From positions 41,511-105,510 of the forward strand of contig NZ_JNKI01000008.1 of NCBI RefSeq assembly GCF_000702005.1: DNA of 64,000 nucleotides. Direction: 5' to 3'. Under the pieces are notes generated by a model. It searched no databases. It saw only the letters and a program-made list of their open reading frames with translations, and was not told where the DNA came from. Shown one piece after another: positions 7,981 through 14,888 of the stretch. The position numbers were made by a program, and so were the translations under genes. Position 1 is the first letter of the stretch, and the number at the start of each line of letters is the position of its first letter. The stretch is from Selenomonas sp. ND2010 (GTDB lineage: Bacteria; Bacillota; Negativicutes; Selenomonadales; Selenomonadaceae).

Positions 7981-8338
7981 GAATATGCTTGTTGCGTACA
8001 TAACTTTCCCAACGAGTCTTGCTAATCCGCCAAGCCGAAATAATGGAATTCTTGTAGCCGGGCTTATCACCGGACGTATGAAGGCGCAAAACCAACTGAA
8101 TCCTTTTGCCGTTTTCTTCCACCATTTTCAGAATCAGCCCTGTATTGGCCTTATCCCGCAGAATATAATCAGGCGAACGGACGGCCTCGCCCAAAAAAGG
8201 TGCAATATTTTCGTATTCTCCCGGATGGTGGTCTTCAATATGCCCAATCCGTTCATCCGTAATGATTACCTCATCCGTGGTAATATCCTCGGTAACGCAG
8301 GCGTAAATGTTTTTGTCGATTTTTCCTATAAAATGCAC
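7958..8338 (-). CDS. BECR/PBECR-like putative nuclease
   Basis: A 126-aa protein resembling the phage-associated barnase-EndoU-colicin E5/D-RelE (BECR) nuclease domains: TDEVIITDERIGHIEDHHPGEY, the IL.D and RLHTS..KPGYKNSI segments match that pattern, which is used by many toxins and conflict proteins. Start is GTG at 8338 with GAGG 8 bases upstream. It is third in a probable dam-dpnI operon, 51 bases after the nuclease gene. It may be an RNA-cleaving effector added to the restriction cassette; catalytic residues are not verified. Confidence 0.6.
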   Translation of the reverse strand: MHFIGKIDKNIYACVTEDITTDEVIITDERIGHIEDHHPGEYENIAPFLGEAVRSPDYILRDKANTGLILKMVEENGKRIQLVLRLHTSGDKPGYKNSIISAWRISKTRWESYVRNKHILYKRNTD

Positions 8339-8389
8339 AGTGTAGTCCTCATCAATAAATGCTTGTTCTATTCTATCACAGCATACGCC

Positions 8390-9157
8390 TTATTTCCATC
8401 TATATTCGCCTCGGCCTAAAAATTCTACATAACCTTTATCACGCAAAATTTGCAGCTGCTGACGGATTTTGGGTTGAACATTGTGGTTTTCCCGATGACG
8501 TTCCTGCAAATAAGCGGTAAAACCATATACATCCTGAAGGGAAAACTCCTCTTTGCCCAGCTGTTCCAAACAGTAAAGCACATCCATCAACCAACCCCGG
8601 GCGGTGATTTTACTGGTGGCCAGCTCAGATGTAGCGGAAACTTTCTGGCATACACACTGCGGATCGAGAACTTCTCTTTGCTGAATGACAGGGATTTTCC
8701 CCTGGGAAGGAATATTTTTCCATGCAATATTGCAACCTGTCCAGCCTGCACGGCGGGCGTTGGGGCCAAGTGGCTTCCGCTTGATGATGACTTCTGCCGT
8801 AAAAAAGTATTTGGGGATAACCCAAAGATTTTCGACCATGTATTCCGAACGGTTGTATTCCATAACAAACAAATGCGGATTGTGGTCGTCCATAAGCCGG
8901 GCCATCATGGTATCATAAGCACCATCCGCAATTATCCCGCCAAAGGGGCCATTATGGCTTTTCAATTCGAAAACATTTCGGCAGCTAGGGCAAAGCAAAT
9001 CCGCCACGGGCTTATTATTTTGCAGTGGTTCCAAATGGGGGGCACCGCACATTACGCAATACATGTTGTCAGCGGCCCATGCCTCCGTTATTACCCGGGC
9101 TTGCTGTTGCAGGCTATGGTAGGAAGCGCCCAAAGAGGCGTCCATGCGTATATCCAT
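8390..9157 (-). CDS. DpnI-family methyl-dependent restriction endonuclease
   Basis: A 255-aa homologue of DpnI, which cuts GATC only when adenine-methylated. The N-terminal PD-(D/E)XK domain shows NNKPVADLLCPSCRNVFELKS with D53, E64 and K66 at DpnI numbering, four zinc-type cysteines (CVMC and CPSC), then KPLGPNARRAGWTGCNI. The C-terminal winged helix (KIRQQLQILRDKGYVEFLGRG) matches DpnI's methyl-reading domain. Length equals DpnI (254 aa). Start at 9157 has AAAGGAG. It follows a Dam-type methylase with a 16-base gap, odd if both recognise GATC. Catalysis is expected intact; the exact site is not proven. Confidence 0.92.
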   Translation of the reverse strand: MDIRMDASLGASYHSLQQQARVITEAWAADNMYCVMCGAPHLEPLQNNKPVADLLCPSCRNVFELKSHNGPFGGIIADGAYDTMMARLMDDHNPHLFVMEYNRSEYMVENLWVIPKYFFTAEVIIKRKPLGPNARRAGWTGCNIAWKNIPSQGKIPVIQQREVLDPQCVCQKVSATSELATSKITARGWLMDVLYCLEQLGKEEFSLQDVYGFTAYLQERHRENHNVQPKIRQQLQILRDKGYVEFLGRGEYRWK

Positions 9158-9173
9158 GCCGGTTCTCCTTTGG

Positions 9174-10154
9174 TCATTTTTTCTCAAAACACTTTAACAG
9201 ACGACGCTTGCCTTTGGGATCATCCTGATCCGGATAGCTTATCACGCCTTTAGCACCCTTGGCCGCCATTTCGTCAACGAATTTGGCAAGGGCAATCTGG
9301 TCATCATCATTAAAGCAGTCCGCCGTGTAGGAAGTAAAGCTGGCCGTAGCAGTGAGCGGGCGGTACGGCGGATCAAAATATACAAAGGTATGCTCGTCAA
9401 TAAAATCCCGCGCCTTGCTGTAATCGCCGCAGACAATCTCTACATTTTGGAGCTTCTGGGCAATGCCCCGCAAATTTTCTTCATCACAAATCAATGGCCG
9501 CTTGTAAGCCCCCATGGGCACATTGTAAGCACCTTTTTTATTGACGCGGTAGAGGCCATTAAAGCAGGTCTTGTTCAAAAAGATCAGCAGGGCGGCACGT
9601 TCCACCTGATCCGCATCGCGGCCAGCCAGCTTCAACTCATTGAACCGGGCACGCATTTTCATATAATACGCCTTGCGCCCTTCGGTAAGCTCCGGCAGAT
9701 AAGCCGCCTGATACTCCTGCAGACGGACAATCAGCTCATCCACGTTCTCCTTGATGGACTTGTAGGTACCAATCAGTTCCCGGTTCACATCGCTGATGTA
9801 AACGGCTTCAAGGTCAAATTTATTCAGCACATCAAACAGAACGGCACCGCCGCCCACAAAAGGCTCGGCATACTTTGTGAACTGACCATCATCAAAAGGA
9901 TAATAAGTGGAAATCTCCGCCAAAAGCTGACCTTTGCCGCCCGCCCATTTCAAAAAAGGCTTCACGCCCGGCTGCGGCTGTTCCACATAACGCAGGCTCC
10001 GCGCATCCTGCGGCTTTTCGGCATCAGCAGGAATAATCCACACATTTCCCACCATTTCCGCATTCTGTATACGATTTTCCGCACATAAAGTCGAAACCCG
10101 CCGATGGGAAATCCCCCATTTAGCGGCAGCTTCTTTTGCAGATATAAAGGTCAT
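9174..10154 (-). CDS. Dam-family adenine methylase with N-terminal HTH
   Basis: A 326-aa N6-adenine methyltransferase of the D12/Dam class. Residues 2-45 (SAKEAAAKWGISHRRV) form a MerR/excisionase-type helix-turn-helix; residues 67-75 (FLKWAGGKG) are the SAM-binding motif; EPFVGGGA and DPPY (261-264) complete the active site. Start at 10154 has AAAGGAG. First gene of the dam-dpnI-BECR operon, behind a promoter whose spacer is a palindrome the HTH could bind. Dam-class enzymes usually methylate GATC, which would expose DNA to the adjacent DpnI-like enzyme; altered specificity or timed expression may resolve this. Confidence 0.9.
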   Translation of the reverse strand: MTFISAKEAAAKWGISHRRVSTLCAENRIQNAEMVGNVWIIPADAEKPQDARSLRYVEQPQPGVKPFLKWAGGKGQLLAEISTYYPFDDGQFTKYAEPFVGGGAVLFDVLNKFDLEAVYISDVNRELIGTYKSIKENVDELIVRLQEYQAAYLPELTEGRKAYYMKMRARFNELKLAGRDADQVERAALLIFLNKTCFNGLYRVNKKGAYNVPMGAYKRPLICDEENLRGIAQKLQNVEIVCGDYSKARDFIDEHTFVYFDPPYRPLTATASFTSYTADCFNDDDQIALAKFVDEMAAKGAKGVISYPDQDDPKGKRRLLKCFEKK

Positions 10155-10188
10155 AGATGTTCTCCTTTGTCCATAAACTCTCAATATT

Positions 10189-10217
10189 ATTATATTCTAG
10201 AGCTAGAATAATAGCAA
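10189..10217 (-). promoter_or_regulatory. dam operon promoter with operator in the spacer
   Basis: TTGCTA (10212-10217), 17-base spacer, TATAAT (10189-10194). The palindrome TATTCTAG-AG-CTAGAATA (10193-10210) fills the spacer. A bound protein would block RNA polymerase; the HTH of the methylase is the obvious candidate. Confidence 0.7.
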
Positions 10218-10255
10218 TATCACTTCTCAGAAAATCCGCGCAAAGAAAACAAACA

Positions 10256-10298
10256 GCGGGCGGCTGACTTGTCAAAAATTGACTTGTCAGCCGCCCGC
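10256..10298. terminator. GC-rich hairpin with two TGACTTGTCA units
   Basis: Arms GCGGGCGGCTGAC and its complement (10286-10298). The apical part holds two TGACTTGTCA units (10265-10274 and 10280-10289). No long T-run; probably ends the DUF1659 operon transcript. Confidence 0.55.
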
Positions 10299-10337
10299 GT
10301 GCAGGGAATGGGATTATGAGAATGGCAGTAACTTTGG

Positions 10338-10493
10338 CTAATGCCGCTGGAGTTCCTTGATGAGCTCCCCGATCTTGTCCGTCAGATTATCCATCGACCG
10401 TTGGAAACGGGTCAAGAGGTAGAACGTCACCACAATCGGGAACCCCACGGCCGATATCGCCGTCAGGATCGTCTGCTCCATGGCAGCATCCAT
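10338..10493 (-). CDS. YvrJ-family small membrane protein
   Basis: A 51-aa protein: short acidic start, hydrophobic segment around TAISAVGFPIVVTFYLLTR (about residues 11-29), then an amphipathic helix. This is the YvrJ family pattern (GFPIVV.FYLL.R). Its ATG overlaps the stop of the DUF2922 gene (TGATG). Role unknown; the DUF1659-DUF2922-YvrJ trio is recurrent in Firmicutes, here on a mobile element. Confidence 0.8.
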   Translation of the reverse strand: MDAAMEQTILTAISAVGFPIVVTFYLLTRFQRSMDNLTDKIGELIKELQRH

Positions 10494-10708
10494 CAGCCGA
10501 CGATTGCCTCATCCTCAACCGTGCGGACGATTGCGATATCCAAAGACACCAGCGGCATGCCACTGATGATGAAGAACTTCTTGGAAGTAATCTTTTCCAC
10601 CAGTTCATGAATTTCCGCAGGCGTGATGTCATCACGCGGATTGGCAAATACCAGCTCCGCCTTTTTTCCATCGAGACGGTTGAATCTGACAATAAGCGTT
10701 TTTTTCAT
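10493..10708 (-). CDS. DUF2922 family protein
   Basis: A 71-aa small acidic protein beginning KKTLIVRFNRLDGKKAELVFANPRDDITPAEI and ending IVRTVEDEAIVG, the pattern of DUF2922. Beta-hairpin plus helix, no signal peptide. AGGAGG precedes the ATG. It lies 21 bases after the DUF1659 gene and overlaps the YvrJ-like gene by one base, so the three are one operon. Function of the family is unknown to me. Confidence 0.8.
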   Translation of the reverse strand: MKKTLIVRFNRLDGKKAELVFANPRDDITPAEIHELVEKITSKKFFIISGMPLVSLDIAIVRTVEDEAIVG

Positions 10709-10729
10709 AATAATACTCCTCCTTTACGC

Positions 10730-10957
10730 TCAACCCTGAGGAATAAGCGACGCACTATCCTCGCGGACAATCGCATGGAGACTGCGCGCCTGCAGCCGCC
10801 CCATAAGGACAGCCGTCTCGTACATATCCGCATCCGTTACCTCCGGATTCACATGCGGGAACGTCACCACCGCATAGACATCCTTGCCTGCCGAGTTCTG
10901 CCCCTTAACGTATTTGAGCTTCAGCGCACAAGTCTGATCTTCTCTCTTGGCTTCCAT
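10730..10957 (-). CDS. DUF1659 family protein
   Basis: A 75-aa protein (REDQTCALKLKYVKGQNSAGKDVYAVVTF) of the DUF1659 type, which is usually paired with DUF2922. AAGGAGG lies before the ATG at 10957, which I prefer to longer forms that run through the upstream hairpin. First gene of the trio. Like its partner it looks like a small beta-rich cytosolic protein. The function is unknown; presence beside restriction genes may be incidental cargo. Confidence 0.8.
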   Translation of the reverse strand: MEAKREDQTCALKLKYVKGQNSAGKDVYAVVTFPHVNPEVTDADMYETAVLMGRLQARSLHAIVREDSASLIPQG

Positions 10958-10978
10958 GATAAAACCTCCTTCAGAAAC

Positions 10979-11020
10979 GCAACAAAGCCGCCCGGTCGTC
11001 ACCCCGCGCGGCTTCGTTGC
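10979..11020 (-). promoter_or_regulatory. Hairpin in the leader of the DUF1659 operon
   Basis: Arms GCAACAAAGCCGC and GCGGCTTCGTTGC (one wobble) lie just upstream of the ribosome binding site; could act as an mRNA-stabilising or attenuating leader. Confidence 0.45.
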
Positions 11021-11300
11021 GGAATGACAACCATATATATCAAGCGCCTCGCGCCAGATACCAAAATCCAAAGGTCAGCATTCCGCAATGCTTCAATATT
11101 TCGTTTCTAAGGTCAGTTTACCGAGTTGACCGGTCAAATGCAACAGATTTCGTGATTTATCCTAGCGCCTAAAGCTTGAGGTGCTAAAAGAGAAACTTCT
11201 GAGAAAGGATTTTTTATAATGCATTGACAATGTCCCCCCCCATTATACAATTAGATTAGTAATATAGACTAAGTTGTATAGTTGATTGGAGGGATATTCT

Positions 11301-11468
11301 ATGGCTAATCAGTACAATGTTGGTTTCACTATTAAAAACGGTTCTTCTACCAGCCGCGGAAATGCAACCGTTACAGCAAACTCCACCAGCGAAGCTCGAC
11401 AGAAATTTAGCGATCATCATCCTCAAAATGGGCGCACAACTATCACCAGTGTTAATAAGAAAAAATAA
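11301..11468 (+). CDS. Small hypothetical protein
   Basis: A 55-aa protein (MANQYNVGFTIKNG...VNKKK) that I do not recognise. TTGGAGGG precedes the ATG at 11301 with good spacing, and a strong terminator follows, so it is probably expressed alone. The sequence alternates short beta strands with a helix (TSEARQKFSDHH), resembling small phage-encoded beta-rich proteins. No membrane segment. It lies between the DUF1659 trio and the RNA-plus-toxin-like unit. Confidence 0.6.
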   Translation: MANQYNVGFTIKNGSSTSRGNATVTANSTSEARQKFSDHHPQNGRTTITSVNKKK

Positions 11469-11508
11469 GTATCATTTTGATGGGCTTTAAAGATGCACAG
11501 CCCCTAAT

Positions 11509-11551
11509 AAAAGGCGATTCACTGACACAAGGGTCTGCGAATCGCCTTTTT
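11509..11551 (+). terminator. Intrinsic terminator
   Basis: Arms AAAAGGCGATTC and GAATCGCCTTTT, with further T, downstream of the small gene. Confidence 0.8.
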
Positions 11552-11581
11552 GCCATGTTATTTCATAGCCTCTTTTTCTCC

Positions 11582-11632
11582 ACTCCCCCTGCCAGTAATC
11601 CGTCCCCCATCGCGCAGCGCCCATGCTGATAT
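11582..11632 (-). pseudogene. Partial copy of the amidase 3' end
   Basis: CCCTGCCAGTAATCCGT followed by CAGCGCCC matches the last codons of the amidase gene at 12550-12590 with small changes. It appears to be a relic of duplication or recombination. Confidence 0.4.
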
Positions 11633-11680
11633 AGGCGGAGAGAAAAATATCCTCCAAACGTATTGTTTGTTAGAAAAAAC

Positions 11681-11709
11681 TTGACGCATATAGATAGCTA
11701 TGCTATATT
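11681..11709 (+). promoter_or_regulatory. Strong promoter of the structured leader RNA
   Basis: TTGACG, 17-base spacer, TATATT. The next 200 bases have no gene but end in a terminator before a nuclease-like gene. Confidence 0.75.
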
Positions 11710-11715
11710 CTAAGT

Positions 11716-11902
11716 AAGGAAAGGGCTATCCCTTCCGGTGCTTATGAGCTTAGCCGCTTGGTCAAGGGAGTGGTTAAGGGAAGCTTTCTATCGGTTTGTG
11801 CATTAAGCCAGAACTTGAATAGGCATGTCATGCATGCTGAAAAGAAAAATGCCAACATGATTTGATTGCCTAGAGCTATCCGGCTCTAGGCATTTTTCTT
11901 TG
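11716..11902 (+). ncRNA. Structured RNA before a BECR-type gene, possible RNA antitoxin
   Basis: About 185 nt from promoter to an intrinsic terminator (TGCCTAGAG/CTCTAGGCA at 11867-11892, then T5CT3). Helices read on the plus strand: GGAA.GGG/CCC.UCC; an 11-bp hairpin pairing CTTAGCCGCTT with GAGTGGTTAAG including three G-U pairs; GGCAT/ATGCC. The downstream ribosome binding site starts right after the terminator, so the gene is reached only by read-through. This is the layout of type III toxin-antitoxin loci, although I see no exact tandem repeats. An ordinary riboswitch or attenuator is the alternative. Confidence 0.55.
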
Positions 11903-11913
11903 GAGGATACACG

Positions 11914-12492
11914 TTGGACGCTTTAACCGCAGCCCTTACTATATACGAACGATTACTGAATAAGGATTTCTATATCACAATTGCCAAAAACGAGGACAAG
12001 CGCATCCTGCACCTTGTATTCAAAAAGGCAAACTTCCCGCATCTTTTAGGAATCACGAAACTTAAAGATCTTGCGAAAATTAACGGCGCAAAGCCTGCCG
12101 CACTGTATAACAAAATAAAGTGCGGCGAAATAACCTGGGAATACCTTACAAAAAGCAATATTTTTGCCGACATAGAAGAACGCATCCACGACTTCGCACG
12201 GGTTGTGCAAATCATCCAAAATCTGCGCAACCGAAAAATCATCATCCAATTCAATCCCAAACGTGCAGGCACCCTGATTGAGGCGGATTATCTGATGTAC
12301 AGCCAGGAGGGACTGGAATATCTATATCTATTCCTTGTAAAGGAACTTGGCCGTGATGCACAGGATAATCAATACGTTCCTATGTCGTTTTTTTGCACAA
12401 CAAATTATCGCTACTTGCAAAATCAGACCGTATATAATGTTTTAGATGTAAAAATCACGCCTTTTCAAAAACGGCCTAAAAACAAGAAATAA
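11914..12492 (+). CDS. PBECR4-like nuclease domain protein, possible toxin
   Basis: A 192-aa protein resembling the PBECR4 (phage barnase-EndoU-colicin-RelE) family: FYITIAKNEDKRILHLVFKKANFPHLLGITKL, then a YNKIKCGEIT..YL.KS segment and FCTTNYRYLQNQTVYNVLD at the C-terminus. Such domains are predicted RNases or toxins. The start is TTG at 11914 with TTGGAGG 7 bases upstream, placed directly behind a transcription terminator, so expression is throttled. No protein antitoxin gene is adjacent; the preceding structured RNA is the only candidate partner. The family call rests on pattern resemblance. Confidence 0.65.
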   Translation: MDALTAALTIYERLLNKDFYITIAKNEDKRILHLVFKKANFPHLLGITKLKDLAKINGAKPAALYNKIKCGEITWEYLTKSNIFADIEERIHDFARVVQIIQNLRNRKIIIQFNPKRAGTLIEADYLMYSQEGLEYLYLFLVKELGRDAQDNQYVPMSFFCTTNYRYLQNQTVYNVLDVKITPFQKRPKNKK

Positions 12493-12494
12493 CC

Positions 12495-12545
12495 AAGAAA
12501 AGCAGCCGGATTGACCGATACGTTCACCCCGGCTGCTTTTCTTTT
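12495..12545. terminator. Bidirectional terminator
   Basis: Arms AAGAAAAGCAGCCGG and CCGGCTGCTTTTCTT with A and T tracts; separates the BECR-type gene from the convergent amidase. Confidence 0.85.
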
Positions 12546-13104
12546 AACTACTCCCCTGCCAGTAATCCGTAACCCCTCTAGCCAGCGCCCTTGTGATTTC
12601 ATCGCCGTGCAGCGTCAGCACGCTCACATCGTCGCTGTCGATAAAGCCCGTTTCGACGAGGACGGCGGGCATGTTGGTATTCCTTAGCACACAGAAGGTC
12701 GGGTGCTCGTAAACGCCGCGGTCACGGTAGCCTTGGTCGATGGGCTGGATGGCGGCTACGAGCTGCTTCTGGATACAGTGAGCCAGCCGTTCGCCTTTAC
12801 CGCCAAGATTATAGCAATAGGTTTCCGCCCCGCGACCGCCGCCCGCGTTGACGTGGATGGAGAGGAACACGTCGGCTGCCCAGGCGTTGGCCGCATCACA
12901 GACACAGGGATAGCCCGGACTTTCACCGGCCAGATTATGGCTCTGCAGAAGCCGTACCTCACAGCCTGCCGCCTCCAGATATTTACCGCAAAGGCTGCCA
13001 TAGGTTATGGCCAGATCGCACTCCCGCAGATGAATGGCGGGATTCACGCAGCCAGGGTCGGGATTTCCGCCCAGCGCATGGCCGGGATTGATAAACACAC
13101 GCAT
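12544..13104 (-). CDS. N-acetylmuramoyl-L-alanine amidase (Amidase_3)
   Basis: A 186-aa zinc amidase cleaving the MurNAc-L-Ala bond in peptidoglycan. The family landmarks are present: zinc-binding INPGHALGG (H9), E28 in LREC, SIHVNA and catalytic VETGF near the end. There is no signal peptide and no wall-binding domain, so export would need a holin, or it acts as a cytosolic or phage-type lysin. GGGGGAAG precedes the ATG. Last gene of the six-gene early operon of the element; an incomplete duplicate of its 3' end lies at 11582. Confidence 0.9.
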   Translation of the reverse strand: MRVFINPGHALGGNPDPGCVNPAIHLRECDLAITYGSLCGKYLEAAGCEVRLLQSHNLAGESPGYPCVCDAANAWAADVFLSIHVNAGGGRGAETYCYNLGGKGERLAHCIQKQLVAAIQPIDQGYRDRGVYEHPTFCVLRNTNMPAVLVETGFIDSDDVSVLTLHGDEITRALARGVTDYWQGSS

Positions 13105-13115
13105 ATTCTTCCCCC

Positions 13116-13694
13116 TCAGTTCACGATAAAGCCCTCACTTGTCGTTTCCGTATGATAGGTGTCCTCACTCTCAAAATCATGGGAATAGACGGTATACGTG
13201 CCCTCCTCCACGAGGCTTTCGCTGATATCGAGGCAGTCCCCGAGTGCGTTCATCAGCGCATCCGTCCACTCGTCAAAGTCAAAGAACGTCCCTGCCACAT
13301 GGGGCATCGGCGAAGCAAAGAAACAGTCGCCGCCCCGCGGTGCATGTTTTGCCTCTGCCTCCTGTACTGTCTCCACAGAAAGCTCCTCTGCCTGCCGCAA
13401 AGCCCCAGAAGATACCGCAGGCGATAACGATTCTGCCGGCGCAGCGGGCGGCTTATCCGCTGCCGCCTCCGCCGTTTCCGGCAGGGATTGCCCTTGACCG
13501 GTCAACGCATAGACAAAATGGCGGCAGGATTTCGAAAGCGTCACCAGCCCCGCCGCCACCAGCTCCCGCCGCGCGGCAACGATACTGCCATGACTGAGCC
13601 CCGTACGATCGCGCACCCGCCACTCGTCCAGAGAACCGCCGCCCGTCTTTTGCAGATAAGCCAAAAGCAAGGCCGCCTTCCGCGATAATTCCAT
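13116..13694 (-). CDS. Winged-helix DNA-binding protein with acidic C-terminus
   Basis: A 192-aa protein: residues 1-65 form a winged helix (SLDEWRVRDRTGLSHGSIVAARRELVAAGLVTLSKS), followed by a proline/alanine-rich linker and an acidic, aromatic C-terminal part (FFDFDEWTDALMNAL, TYHTETTSEGF). GGGGGAGG lies before the ATG at 13694. A TGACCGGTCA palindrome encodes LTGQ at the start of the linker. Position in the xis-led operon suggests a replication or regulation role for the element, similar to primase-type or helicase-loader-type wHTH proteins. Function is inferred only. Confidence 0.65.
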   Translation of the reverse strand: MELSRKAALLLAYLQKTGGGSLDEWRVRDRTGLSHGSIVAARRELVAAGLVTLSKSCRHFVYALTGQGQSLPETAEAAADKPPAAPAESLSPAVSSGALRQAEELSVETVQEAEAKHAPRGGDCFFASPMPHVAGTFFDFDEWTDALMNALGDCLDISESLVEEGTYTVYSHDFESEDTYHTETTSEGFIVN

Positions 13695-13728
13695 ATAACC
13701 TCCCCCTTTCCGAAACGTCCGCCATGTT

Positions 13729-14247
13729 TCAATGCGGCACATTATTTTTGTAATTATCGCTATATGTTTCACTATGAAACACTGCCATTACCGGCAACGG
13801 CCTGCCGCCAGCCTGCCCATCCGCCGGCAGGCTGTGCAGCCGCTCCATCCGGCGGACGTTGCGCAGCAAGCAATTCCGGCCCGCAATCGTTGACAAGTCA
13901 ATTTCCCCATCATATAAAGACAGCTCCGCGGCATAATCCCACTCAATGGCCGCATAAATCCCCTGCCATAGAGCCGCCAATCCCGCCTGTCCATGCACGG
14001 CCAGTGCTTGGCAAAGCACCACAATATCACCGCCGGAAAGATCTGGCACCCCGCAGGGCTCGGTAAGCCGTGCCGGTACCAGAATCCTTGCCGATGTTTC
14101 AGATTGCAACTGCCGCTTTAGCTTCTCCTGCAGCCGATACCACTTGCGCGTCAGCTGTCCATAGGGGTCGCTTTGTACAAGCACCGCCCCGATGATGAGC
14201 CGCTGGACATTATCCAGCCGGACACAAACCAGCTTTTCTTTCTCCAT
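13729..14247 (-). CDS. Hypothetical element protein
   Basis: A 172-aa soluble protein with no family that I recognise. It begins MEKEKLVCVRLDNVQRLIIGAVL and contains an arginine/lysine-rich helix (RKWYRLQEKLKRQL) that could contact nucleic acid. Its ATG follows the stop of the upstream small gene directly (TGAATG), indicating translational coupling. It is the fourth gene of the xis-led operon. Confidence 0.55.
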   Translation of the reverse strand: MEKEKLVCVRLDNVQRLIIGAVLVQSDPYGQLTRKWYRLQEKLKRQLQSETSARILVPARLTEPCGVPDLSGGDIVVLCQALAVHGQAGLAALWQGIYAAIEWDYAAELSLYDGEIDLSTIAGRNCLLRNVRRMERLHSLPADGQAGGRPLPVMAVFHSETYSDNYKNNVPH

Positions 14248-14409
14248 TCAGTTTTCCCCCTTTTCCGCTTCCGTCACGGCGGCCAGACAAATACCATGCA
14301 GCATGGCCCCCTCATCCGTAAGCTCGATCACCGGCAGCTCCTCCTGCCCGGAAACCTTCGTGAGCACCTCGGGGGCCTGCCGCAACCAGTCAAGGATCAG
14401 GCATTCCAT
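14248..14409 (-). CDS. Small hypothetical element protein
   Basis: A 53-aa protein (MECLILDWLRQAPEVL...EKGEN), unrecognised. I chose the ATG at 14409 because GGGGAG lies 8 bases before it. A start at about 14454 (MCMGLHGD) is possible with a weaker AGAAGG. It sits between two larger genes of the element's early operon and ends in TGAATG with the next gene. Amphipathic N-terminus and acidic C-terminus; no motif. Confidence 0.5.
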   Translation of the reverse strand: MECLILDWLRQAPEVLTKVSGQEELPVIELTDEGAMLHGICLAAVTEAEKGEN

Positions 14410-14513
14410 CGCATCAGCTCCCCGATATTTCCTACAATCTCCATGTAACCCCATGCACATAGCAGGGCCTTCTTTCCTCTTTACGTCGTTGTCATCAGCA
14501 AAAATCCGAAATC

Positions 14514-14888
14514 TTAATGAACCATTCCCGCCCCCGCCTGCGCTAACTCTTGACGGCCTCCCTTCTGCGCCTTTGGCATCACCAACGTCCCTGGGCGGAT
14601 GCAGGACAGCAGACAATAGCCGGCCATATTGCGGCCACCGTACTTTTCATGCAGCAGATAACCGCCTTCGACCAGCTCATGACGCGCCTTTTTTACCATC
14701 GACACACTCATCCGCGTCCCGCCCGCAATCTCTGAGAGCGACAGCCGCAACGGAAACTGCCAAAACACCTCATTGGCCCGCCACATCAGCCAGCCCCACA
14801 AAGCCTGCGCATGCGGCGACAACGGATACAGGGTCTGACGCTTGTAAAAAAAACGTATCTCTGAAATCCAGCCGCCTACGCTGTCCAT
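14514..14888 (-). CDS. HTH replication-type DNA-binding protein
   Basis: A 124-aa protein. SPHAQALWGWLMWRANEVFWQFPLRLSLSEI then SMVKKARHELVEGGYLLHEKYGG is the winged helix typical of the N-terminal part of DnaD/phage replication initiators. Its ATG overlaps the stop of the excisionase-like gene by one base (TGATG). The C-terminus is glycine/alanine-rich, without a DnaD or primase domain. Probably recognises the element's own origin or represses the operon. Confidence 0.65.
   Translation of the reverse strand: MDSVGGWISEIRFFYKRQTLYPLSPHAQALWGWLMWRANEVFWQFPLRLSLSEIAGGTRMSVSMVKKARHELVEGGYLLHEKYGGRNMAGYCLLSCIRPGTLVMPKAQKGGRQELAQAGAGMVH

Noticed and set aside
13764..14066. Plus-strand proline-rich frames in the early operon
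   Set aside because: Antisense shadows of minus-strand genes that are linked by overlapping stops and starts.
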